A stretch of DNA of 64,000 nt from Nonomuraea spiralis (lineage in GTDB: Bacteria; Actinomycetota; Actinomycetes; Streptosporangiales; Streptosporangiaceae): positions 1-64,000 of the forward strand of contig NZ_BMRC01000009.1 of NCBI RefSeq assembly GCF_014648435.1. Reading direction: 5' to 3'. The translations under genes were made by a program, and so were the position numbers. Position 1 is the stretch's first letter. Every line of letters begins with the position of its first letter. The notes below the pieces were generated by a model that saw nothing but the letters and a program-made list of their open reading frames with translations, did not search any database and was not told the origin of the DNA. This document shows, piece after piece, positions 42,667-51,045 of the stretch.

Positions 42667-42763
42667 CCCGCGTTCCCGCCTGGCCATGCCCTCCCCTCGA
42701 CGTCCGGGGGGAGGGTTGGCGGGAACGCGGGTCCGGCCCGGCGACACGGGGGCCGGGCCGGAC
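42667..42763. terminator. Double-hairpin bidirectional terminator
   Basis: Stem 1 is CCCGCGTTCCCGCC (42667-42680) with its exact complement at 42718-42731. Stem 2 is GTCCGGCCCGG (42731-42741) with its complement at 42753-42763. They lie between two convergent genes (ends at 42643 and 42774). Confidence 0.85.
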
Positions 42764-42773
42764 GGGCGGCGGT

Positions 42774-43652
42774 TCATGAACCGGCGCGTCCGGGGCCGAG
42801 GAAGCGGTGGATCACCGCGGCCACGCGCTCGGGGCGCCCGCGCTGGGCGGCGTTCGACGTGGCGCTGTGGTCGAGCCCTTCCAGGAGCGTACGCCGGGCG
42901 TGCGGCAGGATCCGTTCCAGCCGCTCCAGGGCGGCACGCAGGTAGGCGGGGCTCTTGCTGCCGGCGAGCAGCAGCACCTCGGGCCGTACCGTCCTGTACT
43001 CGGTCAGGTCGCCCGACGCTTCCGCGGCCAGCTGGATGTCCTGGCGCAGTGTCGGGGCGAGCTCTTCGAACGTCGGCGCCCCGCCGGGCGCGGCGTCCTT
43101 GCCCCCGCCCTTCAGCATCAGGCCGGTCAGCAGTTCGAGCACCCGGCGCGGCATGACCTGGAAGATCGGCGGCCCGAGCTGGGCGGCCTTCATGCCGGTG
43201 ACGAGCGCCGCCGCGGTCCGGCCCGCGGCGAGTTCCCGGTCGAGGCGCGACAGGCCGGCGGCCGGGGCCGAGCCGTCGGTGAAGAGCGGCGGCTCGAAGA
43301 CGACGGCGCTGTCCAGGTCGGGGCGGACGAGCAGGGTGCGCAGCGTGATGATCGCGCCCGAGCTCACGCCCGCGACGTGGCGTGCGCCGGTGGCGTCGAT
43401 CAGCGCCGCCAGGTCCTCCACCTCGCGGTGCAGGCCGTAGCCGGGGCCGACGGGGCCGCTGCGGCCCCGGCCGCGACGGTCGGGCAGGTAGCAGGTGAAG
43501 TCCTGCGACAGGGCCTCGGCCAGTTCGAGCTGGCTGTCTCCCGTCTGCATGGCGCCGTGCAGGATCACCAGGCCGGGGCCGTGCCCGATCTCGCGGTAGC
43601 CGATCGTGGTGCCGTCGGCCGACGTCACCGAGCCGATGGTGGTCGTGGTCAT
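42774..43652 (-). CDS. Alpha/beta hydrolase
   Basis: A 292-residue hydrolase. It has the oxyanion strand LVILHGAMQTGDSQLELAE, an LPDRRGRGRSG loop, the nucleophile elbow GVSSGAIITL (Ser near residue 97) and the catalytic His in LLEGLDHSATS. No export signal is present. The family ranges from esterases to haloperoxidase-like enzymes, so the substrate is unknown. It lies downstream of and co-directional with a PadR regulator, separated from it by a hairpin, so co-regulation is possible but not certain. Confidence 0.85.
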   Translation of the reverse strand: MTTTTIGSVTSADGTTIGYREIGHGPGLVILHGAMQTGDSQLELAEALSQDFTCYLPDRRGRGRSGPVGPGYGLHREVEDLAALIDATGARHVAGVSSGAIITLRTLLVRPDLDSAVVFEPPLFTDGSAPAAGLSRLDRELAAGRTAAALVTGMKAAQLGPPIFQVMPRRVLELLTGLMLKGGGKDAAPGGAPTFEELAPTLRQDIQLAAEASGDLTEYRTVRPEVLLLAGSKSPAYLRAALERLERILPHARRTLLEGLDHSATSNAAQRGRPERVAAVIHRFLGPGRAGS

Positions 43653-43756
43653 GATGGCTTCCCTTCGTTGCGGTACGGGAAGGGAGCCCGGCTATCGTTG
43701 TTCGCGGTATCTCGTGGCCGGGGCTCCGCTTCGCGGTTTCTTCGGTTCCCGAGGTC

Positions 43757-43790
43757 TCCCGGCGGTGGTGTTCCAGCACCGCCGCCGGGA
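43757..43790 (-). terminator. Hairpin after the padR gene
   Basis: Stem TCCCGGCGGTGGTG (43757-43770) pairs with CACCGCCGCCGGGA (43777-43790), 13 of 14 bp, with a 6-base loop. It starts 4 bp past the padR stop on the minus strand. Confidence 0.7.
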
Positions 43791-43794
43791 TCTT

Positions 43795-44394
43795 TCACTC
43801 TTGGGTCAGGTGGAAGGCGCGCCAGGCGTCCAGGTCGGGGAACGTGCCCTCGGACAGTTCCGTCAGCAGCGAGCGCACCCAGGCGGCCTGCGCCTCCAGC
43901 ATCGCCAGCGCGTACTCCGACTCGATGAGGAAGAGCCTGGGCACTTCGCCCTGCTCCTCCGCCAGGGCCCGGCGGGCGTCCTCGATGCGTTCCGCCAGCA
44001 GGTGCGAACGCTGCCGTAGCAGCGTCGCGACCTCGTCGGGGCGCAGGCCGCCCATCACCGACAACCCGGCCTCGAACGACGACGGCTCCCGCTGCGGGGT
44101 GGACAGCAGTTCGCGGGTCCAGTCCTCGGCCTCGCGGCGTCCGGCTTCGGTGACGCGGTAGACGGTCCGTTCGGGGCGGGCGCCCTGCCGGCCGCTCTCC
44201 ACCGCTTCCAGCAGTCCGTGTTTGGCGAGGTTCCGTACGACGGTGTAGAGCGAGCCCCACTTGATGGGCATGTCCTGGTCCTTGCCACGGGACCGCAGTA
44301 CGGAGGCCATCTCGTAGGGATGCATCGGCCGCTGTACGGCGATGGTGAGCACGGCCAGCGCCAGCAGATTCCCCACCGGTCGCCGCTCGGCCAT
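43795..44394 (-). CDS. PadR-family transcriptional regulator
   Basis: A 199-residue PadR-like regulator with the N-terminal winged helix NLLALAVLTIAVQRPMHPYE, MASVLRSRGKDQDMPIKWGS, LYTVVRNLAKHGLLEAV and the wing RPERTVYRVTEAGRREAEDW. A C-terminal helical (Vir_act_alpha_C) domain provides dimerisation. ATG 44394 is chosen over an upstream GTG because AGGAGG is 8 bp before it. It is divergent to an inositol-phosphate-synthase-like gene and upstream of the alpha/beta hydrolase gene; either could be its target. Confidence 0.85.
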   Translation of the reverse strand: MAERRPVGNLLALAVLTIAVQRPMHPYEMASVLRSRGKDQDMPIKWGSLYTVVRNLAKHGLLEAVESGRQGARPERTVYRVTEAGRREAEDWTRELLSTPQREPSSFEAGLSVMGGLRPDEVATLLRQRSHLLAERIEDARRALAEEQGEVPRLFLIESEYALAMLEAQAAWVRSLLTELSEGTFPDLDAWRAFHLTQE

Positions 44395-44434
44395 CCTCGT
44401 CACCTCCTCACTCGCACACGATTACTCGTAGACG

Positions 44435-44463
44435 AATATACGTACGCGAGCATCAGACCGCAA
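44435..44463 (-). promoter_or_regulatory. padR promoter
   Basis: On the minus strand, TTGCGG (44463-44458) and TATATT (44440-44435) are separated by 17 bp, a strong match to a housekeeping promoter. The predicted start is near 44428, about 34 bases upstream of the ATG. Confidence 0.65.
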
Positions 44464-44486
44464 GATGCGGCCGTAGCCTTGCGGTC

Positions 44487-45452
44487 ATGATCGAACGGGT
44501 GAGGGTCGCGGTGGTCGGCGTCGGCAACAACGTGTCCGCGCTGGTGCAGGGGATAGCGCTGTACCGGGCGTCAGGGAGTGTGGCCGGGATCCGCCGGCCG
44601 GTGCTGGAGGGGCTGGGGGTGGGCGACGTCGACTTCGTGGCGGCGTTCGCCACCTCGCCGGAGAAGGTCGGGCGGGACCTGTCCGAGGTGATCTTCCTGC
44701 CGCCCAACAACTATCCGCGGATCATCGGCGAGCTGCCGCTCTCGGGCGTCACGGTGTGCCGGGGCATCACCGACGCCGCCGACGGCGCCGAGGTGGACCG
44801 GGTGGCCGCGGAGCTGGCCGGTGCGGAGGTCGTGCTCTATGCCGCTCCCAGCGGCCGGCCGGAGACGGCGCTCGCCTACGCGGAGGCGGCGCTGCGGGCC
44901 GGGGCGGCGTTCGTCAACACCACCTCCGACCCGGTGGCCCGCGATCCGCAGGTGCTGGACCGCTTCGCCGCGGCCGGGCTGCCGCTGCTCGGCGACGACC
45001 TGACCAGCCAGTTCGGCACCTCGATCGTCCATCACGCGCTGCTGCGGCTGCTGGAGGAGCGCGGGCTCACCCTCACCAGCTCCTACCAGGTCAACCTGGG
45101 AGGAACCGAGGACTTCCGCAACCTGGTCGAGCACGGCGAGGGCAAGATGCGGTCCAAGCTCAACGCCCTCACCTCGCTAGGGGAGGCGCCCGACCTGGTG
45201 GAGGTCGCCCCGCTGGGATACCTTCCGCACCTGAAGTCGCACAAGGTGGCGCACATCAACATCGAGGCCCAGGCGTGGGGCGAGACCACGGTGTCCCTCG
45301 ACGTGAAGCTGAAGGTGCACGACCCCAGCGGCGCCGCCGGAGTCAACATCGACCTCATCCGCATGGCGGCCGGCGCGTCGCGGCAACACCGTGGCGGTCA
45401 CCTCGACGAGGCCGCGTCGCTGCTGAAGTCCCCTCCCGGCACCGCCGTCTGA
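44487..45452 (+). CDS. Inositol-3-phosphate synthase family protein (short paralogue)
   Basis: A 321-residue member of the myo-inositol-1-phosphate synthase family. The NAD-binding N-terminus VRVAVVGVGNNVSALVQGIA, the FVNTTSDPVARDP segment, LLGDDLTSQFGTSIVHHAL and GGTEDFRNLVEHG are all recognisable. Housekeeping actinobacterial Ino1 is about 360 residues with GKS-rich lysines in the active site; here the equivalent is GKMRSKLNAL and the C-terminus is shorter. It could convert glucose-6-phosphate to inositol phosphate or act on a related sugar phosphate in secondary metabolism. The following GNAT gene is convergent with only 8 bp between. Confidence 0.8.
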   Translation: MIERVRVAVVGVGNNVSALVQGIALYRASGSVAGIRRPVLEGLGVGDVDFVAAFATSPEKVGRDLSEVIFLPPNNYPRIIGELPLSGVTVCRGITDAADGAEVDRVAAELAGAEVVLYAAPSGRPETALAYAEAALRAGAAFVNTTSDPVARDPQVLDRFAAAGLPLLGDDLTSQFGTSIVHHALLRLLEERGLTLTSSYQVNLGGTEDFRNLVEHGEGKMRSKLNALTSLGEAPDLVEVAPLGYLPHLKSHKVAHINIEAQAWGETTVSLDVKLKVHDPSGAAGVNIDLIRMAAGASRQHRGGHLDEAASLLKSPPGTAV

Positions 45453-45460
45453 ACTCCGGG

Positions 45461-46318
45461 TCAGAAGTAGTCCGCCGGCCAGTGTGCGGCGTTCGCGGCC
45501 CCGACCACGGGCGCCGGGTCGGCCAGGAGCGTACGGGCCATCCCCGTACGGTCCCGCTCCGGCGTGACGGCCGAGAACAGGGACGGCAGGGCCGGATCGT
45601 GCCAGGTCAGCCGGGCCCTCCCGGAACGGACGCGCCTGGCGCCCGCCTCGGCGGCCAGGGCGGCGAGCACCTGGGGCAGGTCACCGGCGACCTCAAGCAC
45701 GTCGAGCACGCCGCCGTCCCAGCGTACGGCCGCGTACCCGGCGTCACCGGCCAGCAGTTCGACCGGCTCGCCGTACCAGACCGGCACCCGCTCGCGCCAG
45801 TGCGCCGCGTCCCGTACGGCGGTCAGGGGACGCCGTGCGTTGTGCCGTTCGTGCAGGTCCCGCAGGACGGCCGCGTCGCGCGCGGCGACCCTGCGCAGGC
45901 CCGGCCCGGAAGGGGTGGCGGGGCGCAGAGGGCCGGAGACGGTCTGGAGTTCGAAGGTGGTCCACTCCTTGTAGACGCCGGGCGTGCCGGTGAACAGCAG
46001 TGACCACGCGCAACCGTCGGCCGTCATCGCCTCGGCCGCCAGCGCCAGCAGCCGCCGGACGTGCCCGCGGCCCCGGACCGACGGGTGGGCGGCGACGTTG
46101 GCCACCCCGCCCACCAGCACCTCGCCGCCCAGGCCGTCGTGGACCCGGCGCGGGAGGTAGTACACGCAGGCCGACACGTCGTCGGTCACGAACGTCCGGT
46201 CGTACCGGCCGGGGTCGGTCTCGTACAGGGGGACCACGTGCGGGGCGTCGAAGCAGGTGGCCCACAGGGTGTACAGCGCCTCGCGGTCGCCGGGTCGCGC
46301 GGTGCGCAACGTCGTCAT
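45461..46318 (-). CDS. GNAT-family N-acetyltransferase
   Basis: A 285-residue protein with an N-terminal GNAT domain. TTLRTARPGDREALYTLW opens it, and the acetyl-CoA loop is GVANVAAHPSVRGRGHVRRL (Q/R-x-x-G-x-G/A variant near residue 85). The remaining half resembles the second GNAT fold and sterol-carrier-like tail of Eis-type enzymes. The acceptor is unknown, possibly an amine of the neighbouring sugar pathway or an antibiotic. It is the last gene of the long leftward run, 46 bp after the dehydrogenase gene. Confidence 0.8.
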   Translation of the reverse strand: MTTLRTARPGDREALYTLWATCFDAPHVVPLYETDPGRYDRTFVTDDVSACVYYLPRRVHDGLGGEVLVGGVANVAAHPSVRGRGHVRRLLALAAEAMTADGCAWSLLFTGTPGVYKEWTTFELQTVSGPLRPATPSGPGLRRVAARDAAVLRDLHERHNARRPLTAVRDAAHWRERVPVWYGEPVELLAGDAGYAAVRWDGGVLDVLEVAGDLPQVLAALAAEAGARRVRSGRARLTWHDPALPSLFSAVTPERDRTGMARTLLADPAPVVGAANAAHWPADYF

Positions 46319-46364
46319 CGCGTCCTCCTCAAAAAGCGCGTCGGCATCCCCGGAAGGTCCGTCG

Positions 46365-47339
46365 TCATCCCATTCTCTCCAGGAGGTCCGGGGTCACCTC
46401 GTGCTCCAGCGGGACGCCGCCGGCGTACCGGGCGATCTCCTCGACCACCAGCCGGCCCTGGCGGGCCCGGCCCGAATCGGTGCCGGCCGCCTGGTGCGGG
46501 GTGAGCAGCGCGTTCGGCAGTCCGCGGAACGGGTGCCCGACAGGCAGCGGCTCCTCGTCGAAGACGTCGATCGCCGCGTCCAGCCGTCCTGTACGCAGCT
46601 CCGCCAGCAGCGCGGCCTCGTCGACGAGCCACGACCTGGCGGTGTTGACCAGCCCGGCGCCGTCCGGCATCAGCGCCAGCTCCCGTGCCCCGAGCAGGTG
46701 GCGCGTCTCCGGCAGCGCCGGGGCGTGCACGGCGACGATCCGGCTGGTGGACAGCAACTCGTCGAGCTCCACGGCCCCGTCGTGGTACGGGTCGGCGACG
46801 CTGACCTCGGCGCCGAGGGCGCGGACGAGGTCCAGGTATGCCTGGCCGGTCCGGGAGGCGCCGATGACGCCGATCGGGCAGCCGAGGATCTCGCGCCTGG
46901 CCGGCGCCCGCTCGGCCGTCTCCCACGGCAGGCCGCTGCGCAGGGCGTGGTCGAAGCGGTGCACCTGGTGCAGCAGCGCCAGGGTGAAGGTCAGCGCCAC
47001 CTCCGCCACCGACCGCGCCATGGCCGCACCCGCCTGGGTGACCCGGATGCCGCGCGCCCACAACTCCCCGGTGACGAACGGCTTGACCGTCGCCCCGGTG
47101 TGCGCGACCAGCCGCAGTCCGGGCGCCCGGTCGAGCAGCGCGGCGGTGAGCGGCGGCGTTCCCCAGGAGGTCACCAGCACGTCGGTGCCGGGCAGCGACT
47201 CGGGGAGCGCCCGGTGGTCGTCGACCAGCCGTACGTCCCCCAAGGCCAGCAGGGCCGCGGGGTCGGGGAAGAACTGCTCGCGCAACCGCGGCGAGACGCT
47301 GACCAGGACGCGCACGGGGGAGTCAGCGCAGCCAGGCAT
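46365..47339 (-). CDS. D-2-hydroxyacid dehydrogenase family protein
   Basis: An NAD-dependent dehydrogenase of about 324 residues (PGDH/formate dehydrogenase fold). The nucleotide motif is GVIGASRTGQAYLDLVRALG, a GxxxxG variant. The catalytic triad appears as Arg in LVNTARSWLVDE, Glu in AIDVFDEEPLP and His in LLTPHQAAG. The start overlaps the aldolase stop: ATG 47339, or GTG 47315 (RVLVSVSPRL), which better fits the family. In this operon it would reduce or oxidise a 2-oxo/2-hydroxy acid released from the sugar. Confidence 0.82.
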   Translation of the reverse strand: MPGCADSPVRVLVSVSPRLREQFFPDPAALLALGDVRLVDDHRALPESLPGTDVLVTSWGTPPLTAALLDRAPGLRLVAHTGATVKPFVTGELWARGIRVTQAGAAMARSVAEVALTFTLALLHQVHRFDHALRSGLPWETAERAPARREILGCPIGVIGASRTGQAYLDLVRALGAEVSVADPYHDGAVELDELLSTSRIVAVHAPALPETRHLLGARELALMPDGAGLVNTARSWLVDEAALLAELRTGRLDAAIDVFDEEPLPVGHPFRGLPNALLTPHQAAGTDSGRARQGRLVVEEIARYAGGVPLEHEVTPDLLERMG

Positions 47340-48327
47340 CGCGGTGCTCCGCCACGAAGTCGTCGTCGGTCAGCCACGGGTAGGCGGCGCTGACGCGGGT
47401 CAGTTCCTCGGCCTGGCCGGGGGAGAGGCCCTCGCCGGGGTCGAGGCACCAGGTCCCGTCCAGCAGGCCCTGCCTGCGCAGCACCTCGTGCACCCCGGCG
47501 ATGCAGCCGGCGAAGGCGTTGGCGGCGTCGAAGACGGCGGCGTTGGCGTCGGTGAGCGCCGTGGCCCGGCCCCACCACGACGCCGGGTCGTTCCGCAGGC
47601 CGTCGAACATCTCCACCGCCGCCCGGGTCCACACCGCCCACTGGCCGAGCAGCCCGCCGGTGAAGCGCAACCCGCCGGGCAACTCGGCCAGCAGGTCGCC
47701 GATGATGTGGTCGTCGTTGCCGGTGTACAGCGTGACCTGGTCGGCCCGGTCGGAGGCGGCCACGCCGTGCGCCACGTCCAGGGATCGATAGCGGTCGAAC
47801 GCCGCCACCTTGACCGCGACCGTGGAGGGCTGGTCGGCCAGCGCCCGCCAGAAGCCGCGCGACAACACCGGCCCGCCGATGGCCGCTTGCAGGTAGAAGC
47901 CGATGACCGGCAGCACCTCGCCCACGGCCGCGGCCCGCGCCAGCAGGTCGTCCTCGGAGGCGCCCGGCACGACCGGCGAGAGCAGTACGGCGTCGTACCC
48001 GAGCGAGGCGGCCAGTTCGGCCTCGGCCACCGCCTGCGCGGTCGGCCCGCACGCCCCGGCGACGAGCACCGGCCGTTCACCGGCCGATTCCGCGGCCACG
48101 TCGGCGGCCAGGCGCAGGACCGGCTTCAGCAGCCCGGCCCGGCGGATCTCGAACTGGGTCGTGTGCACGCCCACCGCCAGCCCACCGGCGCCCGCGGCCA
48201 GGTAGTACCGGGTCAGCGCGGCCTGGCGGCGCTCGTCGAACACCCGGTCCGCGGTCAGCGCCAGCGGGTGGGCGGGGATGACGGTCCCGGCCCGCAGGCG
48301 GGACAGCGCGGAGGGCGGGGTGGGCAT
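47323..48327 (-). CDS. DHDPS/NAL-family aldolase-like protein
   Basis: A 334-residue TIM barrel of the dihydrodipicolinate synthase family. The TT motif appears as GLAVGVHTTQFE, the active-site Tyr is in PVIGFYLQAA, and the Schiff-base lysine is in STVAVKVAAFDRYRSL (about residue 163). The Tyr context differs from lysine-pathway DapA (YN-P-T), so it is more likely a 2-keto-3-deoxy-sugar-acid aldolase or dehydratase. It overlaps the upstream epimerase gene by 3-4 bp and the downstream dehydrogenase by 17 bp. Confidence 0.8.
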   Translation of the reverse strand: MPTPPSALSRLRAGTVIPAHPLALTADRVFDERRQAALTRYYLAAGAGGLAVGVHTTQFEIRRAGLLKPVLRLAADVAAESAGERPVLVAGACGPTAQAVAEAELAASLGYDAVLLSPVVPGASEDDLLARAAAVGEVLPVIGFYLQAAIGGPVLSRGFWRALADQPSTVAVKVAAFDRYRSLDVAHGVAASDRADQVTLYTGNDDHIIGDLLAELPGGLRFTGGLLGQWAVWTRAAVEMFDGLRNDPASWWGRATALTDANAAVFDAANAFAGCIAGVHEVLRRQGLLDGTWCLDPGEGLSPGQAEELTRVSAAYPWLTDDDFVAEHRDAWLR

Positions 48328-49349
48328 CAGAATCTCCCGTCTCGAACGGCGAACTTGGTGGGTTTGCCCGACGTCGGCAGCCCGGCGGACAACCAGGCGG
48401 CCTGCCAGTCGATGAGCGTGCCCAGCGGCACCTGCGGGTAGCCGAAGAGCCGGTGGCAGAGCGTGGCGTCGTTCAGCAGCGCCGTCTCGGCCTCCGATCC
48501 GTCGAAGGACACCGGTGTGCCGAGGCGCGCGCCGAAGTCGGCGGCCACCCTGCGGACCGAGGCGGTCTCGGGGCCGGTCAGGTTCAGCGTGAAAGGCGTG
48601 CCGGCCGTCGCGTGGCCGAGCGAACGCAGCACGACCTCGTTGGCGTAGCCCTGCCAGACCACGTTGACGTGCCCGGTCGTCACGTCCACCGCAGTGCCGG
48701 ACAACACCCGCTGCCCGATGTCGGCGAGCACGCCGTACCGCAGGTCGACGGCGTAGTTGAGGCGGATGAGCGTCACGGCCGTGCCGCGGGTGGCGGACGC
48801 GTGCTCGAAGATGCGTTCGCGTCCGAGGCAGCTCATCGCGTACTCGCCCACCGGCCCCACCGGGTCGCCCTCGGCGCTCCCGCCCGACGAGAGGGGCACC
48901 AGCGGGTAGACGTTGCCCGTGGACAGCGCGGCCACGCGTGCCCCGCCGTACCGTTCGGCGACGCGGGCGGGCAGTGCCGCGTTGACGACCCAGGCGAGGT
49001 ACGGCGCGGCGGACGTGCCGAACTTCGCCCCGACCATGAAGACCACGTCCGAGGCGTCGGGCAGCGTGCCCAGGTCGCCGTCGAGCAGGTCGAAGGGGAC
49101 GACGTCCACGCCGTGCCCGGCGAGGGCGGCGGCGGCCGTACGGTCGGACCAGCGGGAGACGGCGAAGACGCGGTCGGCGCCGCGCCCGGCGGCGTCCAGG
49201 CCGCGCCGGGCCAGGCGGCACAGCGTGGGCCCCATCTTGCCCCCGGCGCCCAGCACGACCAGGTCGCCGGAGCCGGCGGCGAGGTCGGCGACGAGCGACT
49301 CGGAGGGACGGGTGAGGTGCTCTTCCAGATCGTCGACGGAGGTGAACAT
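48327..49349 (-). CDS. NAD-dependent epimerase/dehydratase family protein
   Basis: A 340-residue extended SDR-like protein. The Rossmann motif DLVVLGAGGKMGPTLCRLAR (G-x-G-G-x-M-G) is non-standard, followed by VFAVSRWSDRTAA, VVFMVGAKFGTSAAPYLAWV and a STGNVYPLVP strand. The YxxxK region is replaced by EYAMSCLGRERIF. It probably oxidises or epimerises an imported sugar. Start ATG 49349 overlaps the permease stop by 3 bp (ATGA). Confidence 0.8.
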   Translation of the reverse strand: MFTSVDDLEEHLTRPSESLVADLAAGSGDLVVLGAGGKMGPTLCRLARRGLDAAGRGADRVFAVSRWSDRTAAAALAGHGVDVVPFDLLDGDLGTLPDASDVVFMVGAKFGTSAAPYLAWVVNAALPARVAERYGGARVAALSTGNVYPLVPLSSGGSAEGDPVGPVGEYAMSCLGRERIFEHASATRGTAVTLIRLNYAVDLRYGVLADIGQRVLSGTAVDVTTGHVNVVWQGYANEVVLRSLGHATAGTPFTLNLTGPETASVRRVAADFGARLGTPVSFDGSEAETALLNDATLCHRLFGYPQVPLGTLIDWQAAWLSAGLPTSGKPTKFAVRDGRF

Positions 49350-50194
49350 CAGCCCTTGATCCCCGACATCGTGACTCCTTCGGTGAAATATCGCTGGCCG
49401 ACCAGATAGGCGGCGAAGATCGGTACGAACGCGACCGTGGCCCCGGCCAGCACGACGCTGAGCGGGACGTTCTCCGTCTGGAGGGAGGCGATGCCCACGG
49501 TCAGGGTACGCATGTCGGCGCCGCCGCCGATGATGAGCGGCCAGAGCAGGTCGTTCCAGTGCCACAGGAAGACGAAGACGCCCAGCGTGGCCAGGATCGG
49601 CTTGCACAGCGGCAGGACGATCCTGCTGAAGATCCGCCATTCTGAGGCGCCGTCGAGCCGGGCCGCCTCGAACAGCTCGTCCGGCAGGCCCATGATGAAC
49701 TGCCGCATCAGGAACACCGCCTGCGCGTTGGCCAGCGTCGGCAGGATCAGCCCCCAGTAGGTGTCCACCCCGCCCAGCTCGGCGATGAGCATGAACGTCG
49801 GGATGAGCGTCACGTGGTACGGCACCATGACCATGGCCAGGAACGACCAGAACATGGGCTCGCGGCCGGGGAAACGTTTCTTGGCGAAGGCGTATCCGGC
49901 CAGCGAGGCCAGCAGCAGCACGGCCACCACGCTGATGACGGAGTAGATCAGCGTGTTGACCGTCCAGGTGACCAGGTCGCGCCCGCCCAGCACCTCGCCG
50001 TAGGCGCCGAAGTCGACCGGCCAGGGCAGCATGCTCTCCGGGAACGTCACGGCCGTGCCCGGCTTCAGCGACAACACGACCATCGCGTAGAAGGGGAACA
50101 ACGTGACCGGCGTGGCCACGGCCAGCAGGACGAACCTGACGACCTTCCCGGCCCGGGTCGGCTCCAGCGCCTTGTACGAGCGATACTTCGTCAC
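49349..50194 (-). CDS. ABC sugar transporter permease (MalG/CUT1 type)
   Basis: A 281-residue permease with six hydrophobic helices and the EAA loop ELFEAARLDGASEWRIFSRI followed by VLPLCKPIL. It starts with GTG overlapping the stop of the partner permease (GTGA). Together with the binding protein and partner permease it makes a CUT1 carbohydrate importer. The ATPase (MsiK-like) is not in the window and is probably shared. Confidence 0.93.
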   Translation of the reverse strand: MTKYRSYKALEPTRAGKVVRFVLLAVATPVTLFPFYAMVVLSLKPGTAVTFPESMLPWPVDFGAYGEVLGGRDLVTWTVNTLIYSVISVVAVLLLASLAGYAFAKKRFPGREPMFWSFLAMVMVPYHVTLIPTFMLIAELGGVDTYWGLILPTLANAQAVFLMRQFIMGLPDELFEAARLDGASEWRIFSRIVLPLCKPILATLGVFVFLWHWNDLLWPLIIGGGADMRTLTVGIASLQTENVPLSVVLAGATVAFVPIFAAYLVGQRYFTEGVTMSGIKG

Positions 50195-51045
50195 TTCGAC
50201 CTCCCGATGATCAGGCGCTGGATCAGCGCGACCACGAGGGTCATGACGAACAGCGCGACGCCGATGGCGCTGGCGTAGCCGAAGTCGAAGTTCTTGAACG
50301 CCTGCTCGTACAGGGCCATGACCAGCGTGAAGCTGCCGTGTGCCGGGCCGCCGCCGGTCATCACGTAGACCAGGTCGAACACCTGGAAGGAGTTCGTCGT
50401 CTCGATGACGGCGACGAAGAACAGCGCGGGGCGCAGTTGCGGGGCCACGATGTAGCGGAACCGCTGCCAGGTGGAGGCGCCGTCGGTGAGCGCGGCCTCC
50501 TCCAGCTCCCGTGGCAGGTCCTGGAGCCGGGCCAGGACGATCAGCATGCCGTACCCGAACCTGGACCAGACCGAGACGATCACCAGGGCCGGGATGACCA
50601 GCGTGGTCGAGGCCAGCCAGGACTGCCCGGTGAGCTTGGTGATCGGCCCCTCGGAGGAGAACAGCCAGGTGAAGACCGTCCCGGCCAGGACCAGGCTGGT
50701 CACGACGGGCAGGAAGAAGACCGAGCGGAAGAAGGCTGCCCCGCGGAAGGCGCGGCGTACCAGCAGCGCCATGCCCACCGAGGCGGCCATCGACGCCGGC
50801 ACGTAGAGGATCGTGTAGATCAGCGTGATGCGGAGTGATTCCCAGAAGACGGGGTCGGTGGCCATCCGCCGGTAGTTGTCCACGCCGGTCCACGTCGGGC
50901 TGTCGCCGATGGAGGAGTCGAAGAACCCCAGCAACACCCCGGCGACGGACGGGCCGAACCGGAACAGCAGGAAGAGCAGGAGGCACGGCAGGACGAACAG
51001 CAGTCCGGTCCGCGCCTCCCACCGCCTGACGTCGAGCGCCGCCAT
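50191..51045 (-). CDS. ABC sugar transporter permease (MalF/CUT1 type)
   Basis: A 284-residue permease with six hydrophobic helices (first LLFVLPCLLLFLLFRFGP) and the EAA loop ELEEAALTDGASTWQRFRYI, then VAPQLRPALFF. It overlaps the binding-protein gene by 3 bp and the second permease by 4 bp. Confidence 0.93.
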   Translation of the reverse strand: MAALDVRRWEARTGLLFVLPCLLLFLLFRFGPSVAGVLLGFFDSSIGDSPTWTGVDNYRRMATDPVFWESLRITLIYTILYVPASMAASVGMALLVRRAFRGAAFFRSVFFLPVVTSLVLAGTVFTWLFSSEGPITKLTGQSWLASTTLVIPALVIVSVWSRFGYGMLIVLARLQDLPRELEEAALTDGASTWQRFRYIVAPQLRPALFFVAVIETTNSFQVFDLVYVMTGGGPAHGSFTLVMALYEQAFKNFDFGYASAIGVALFVMTLVVALIQRLIIGRSK

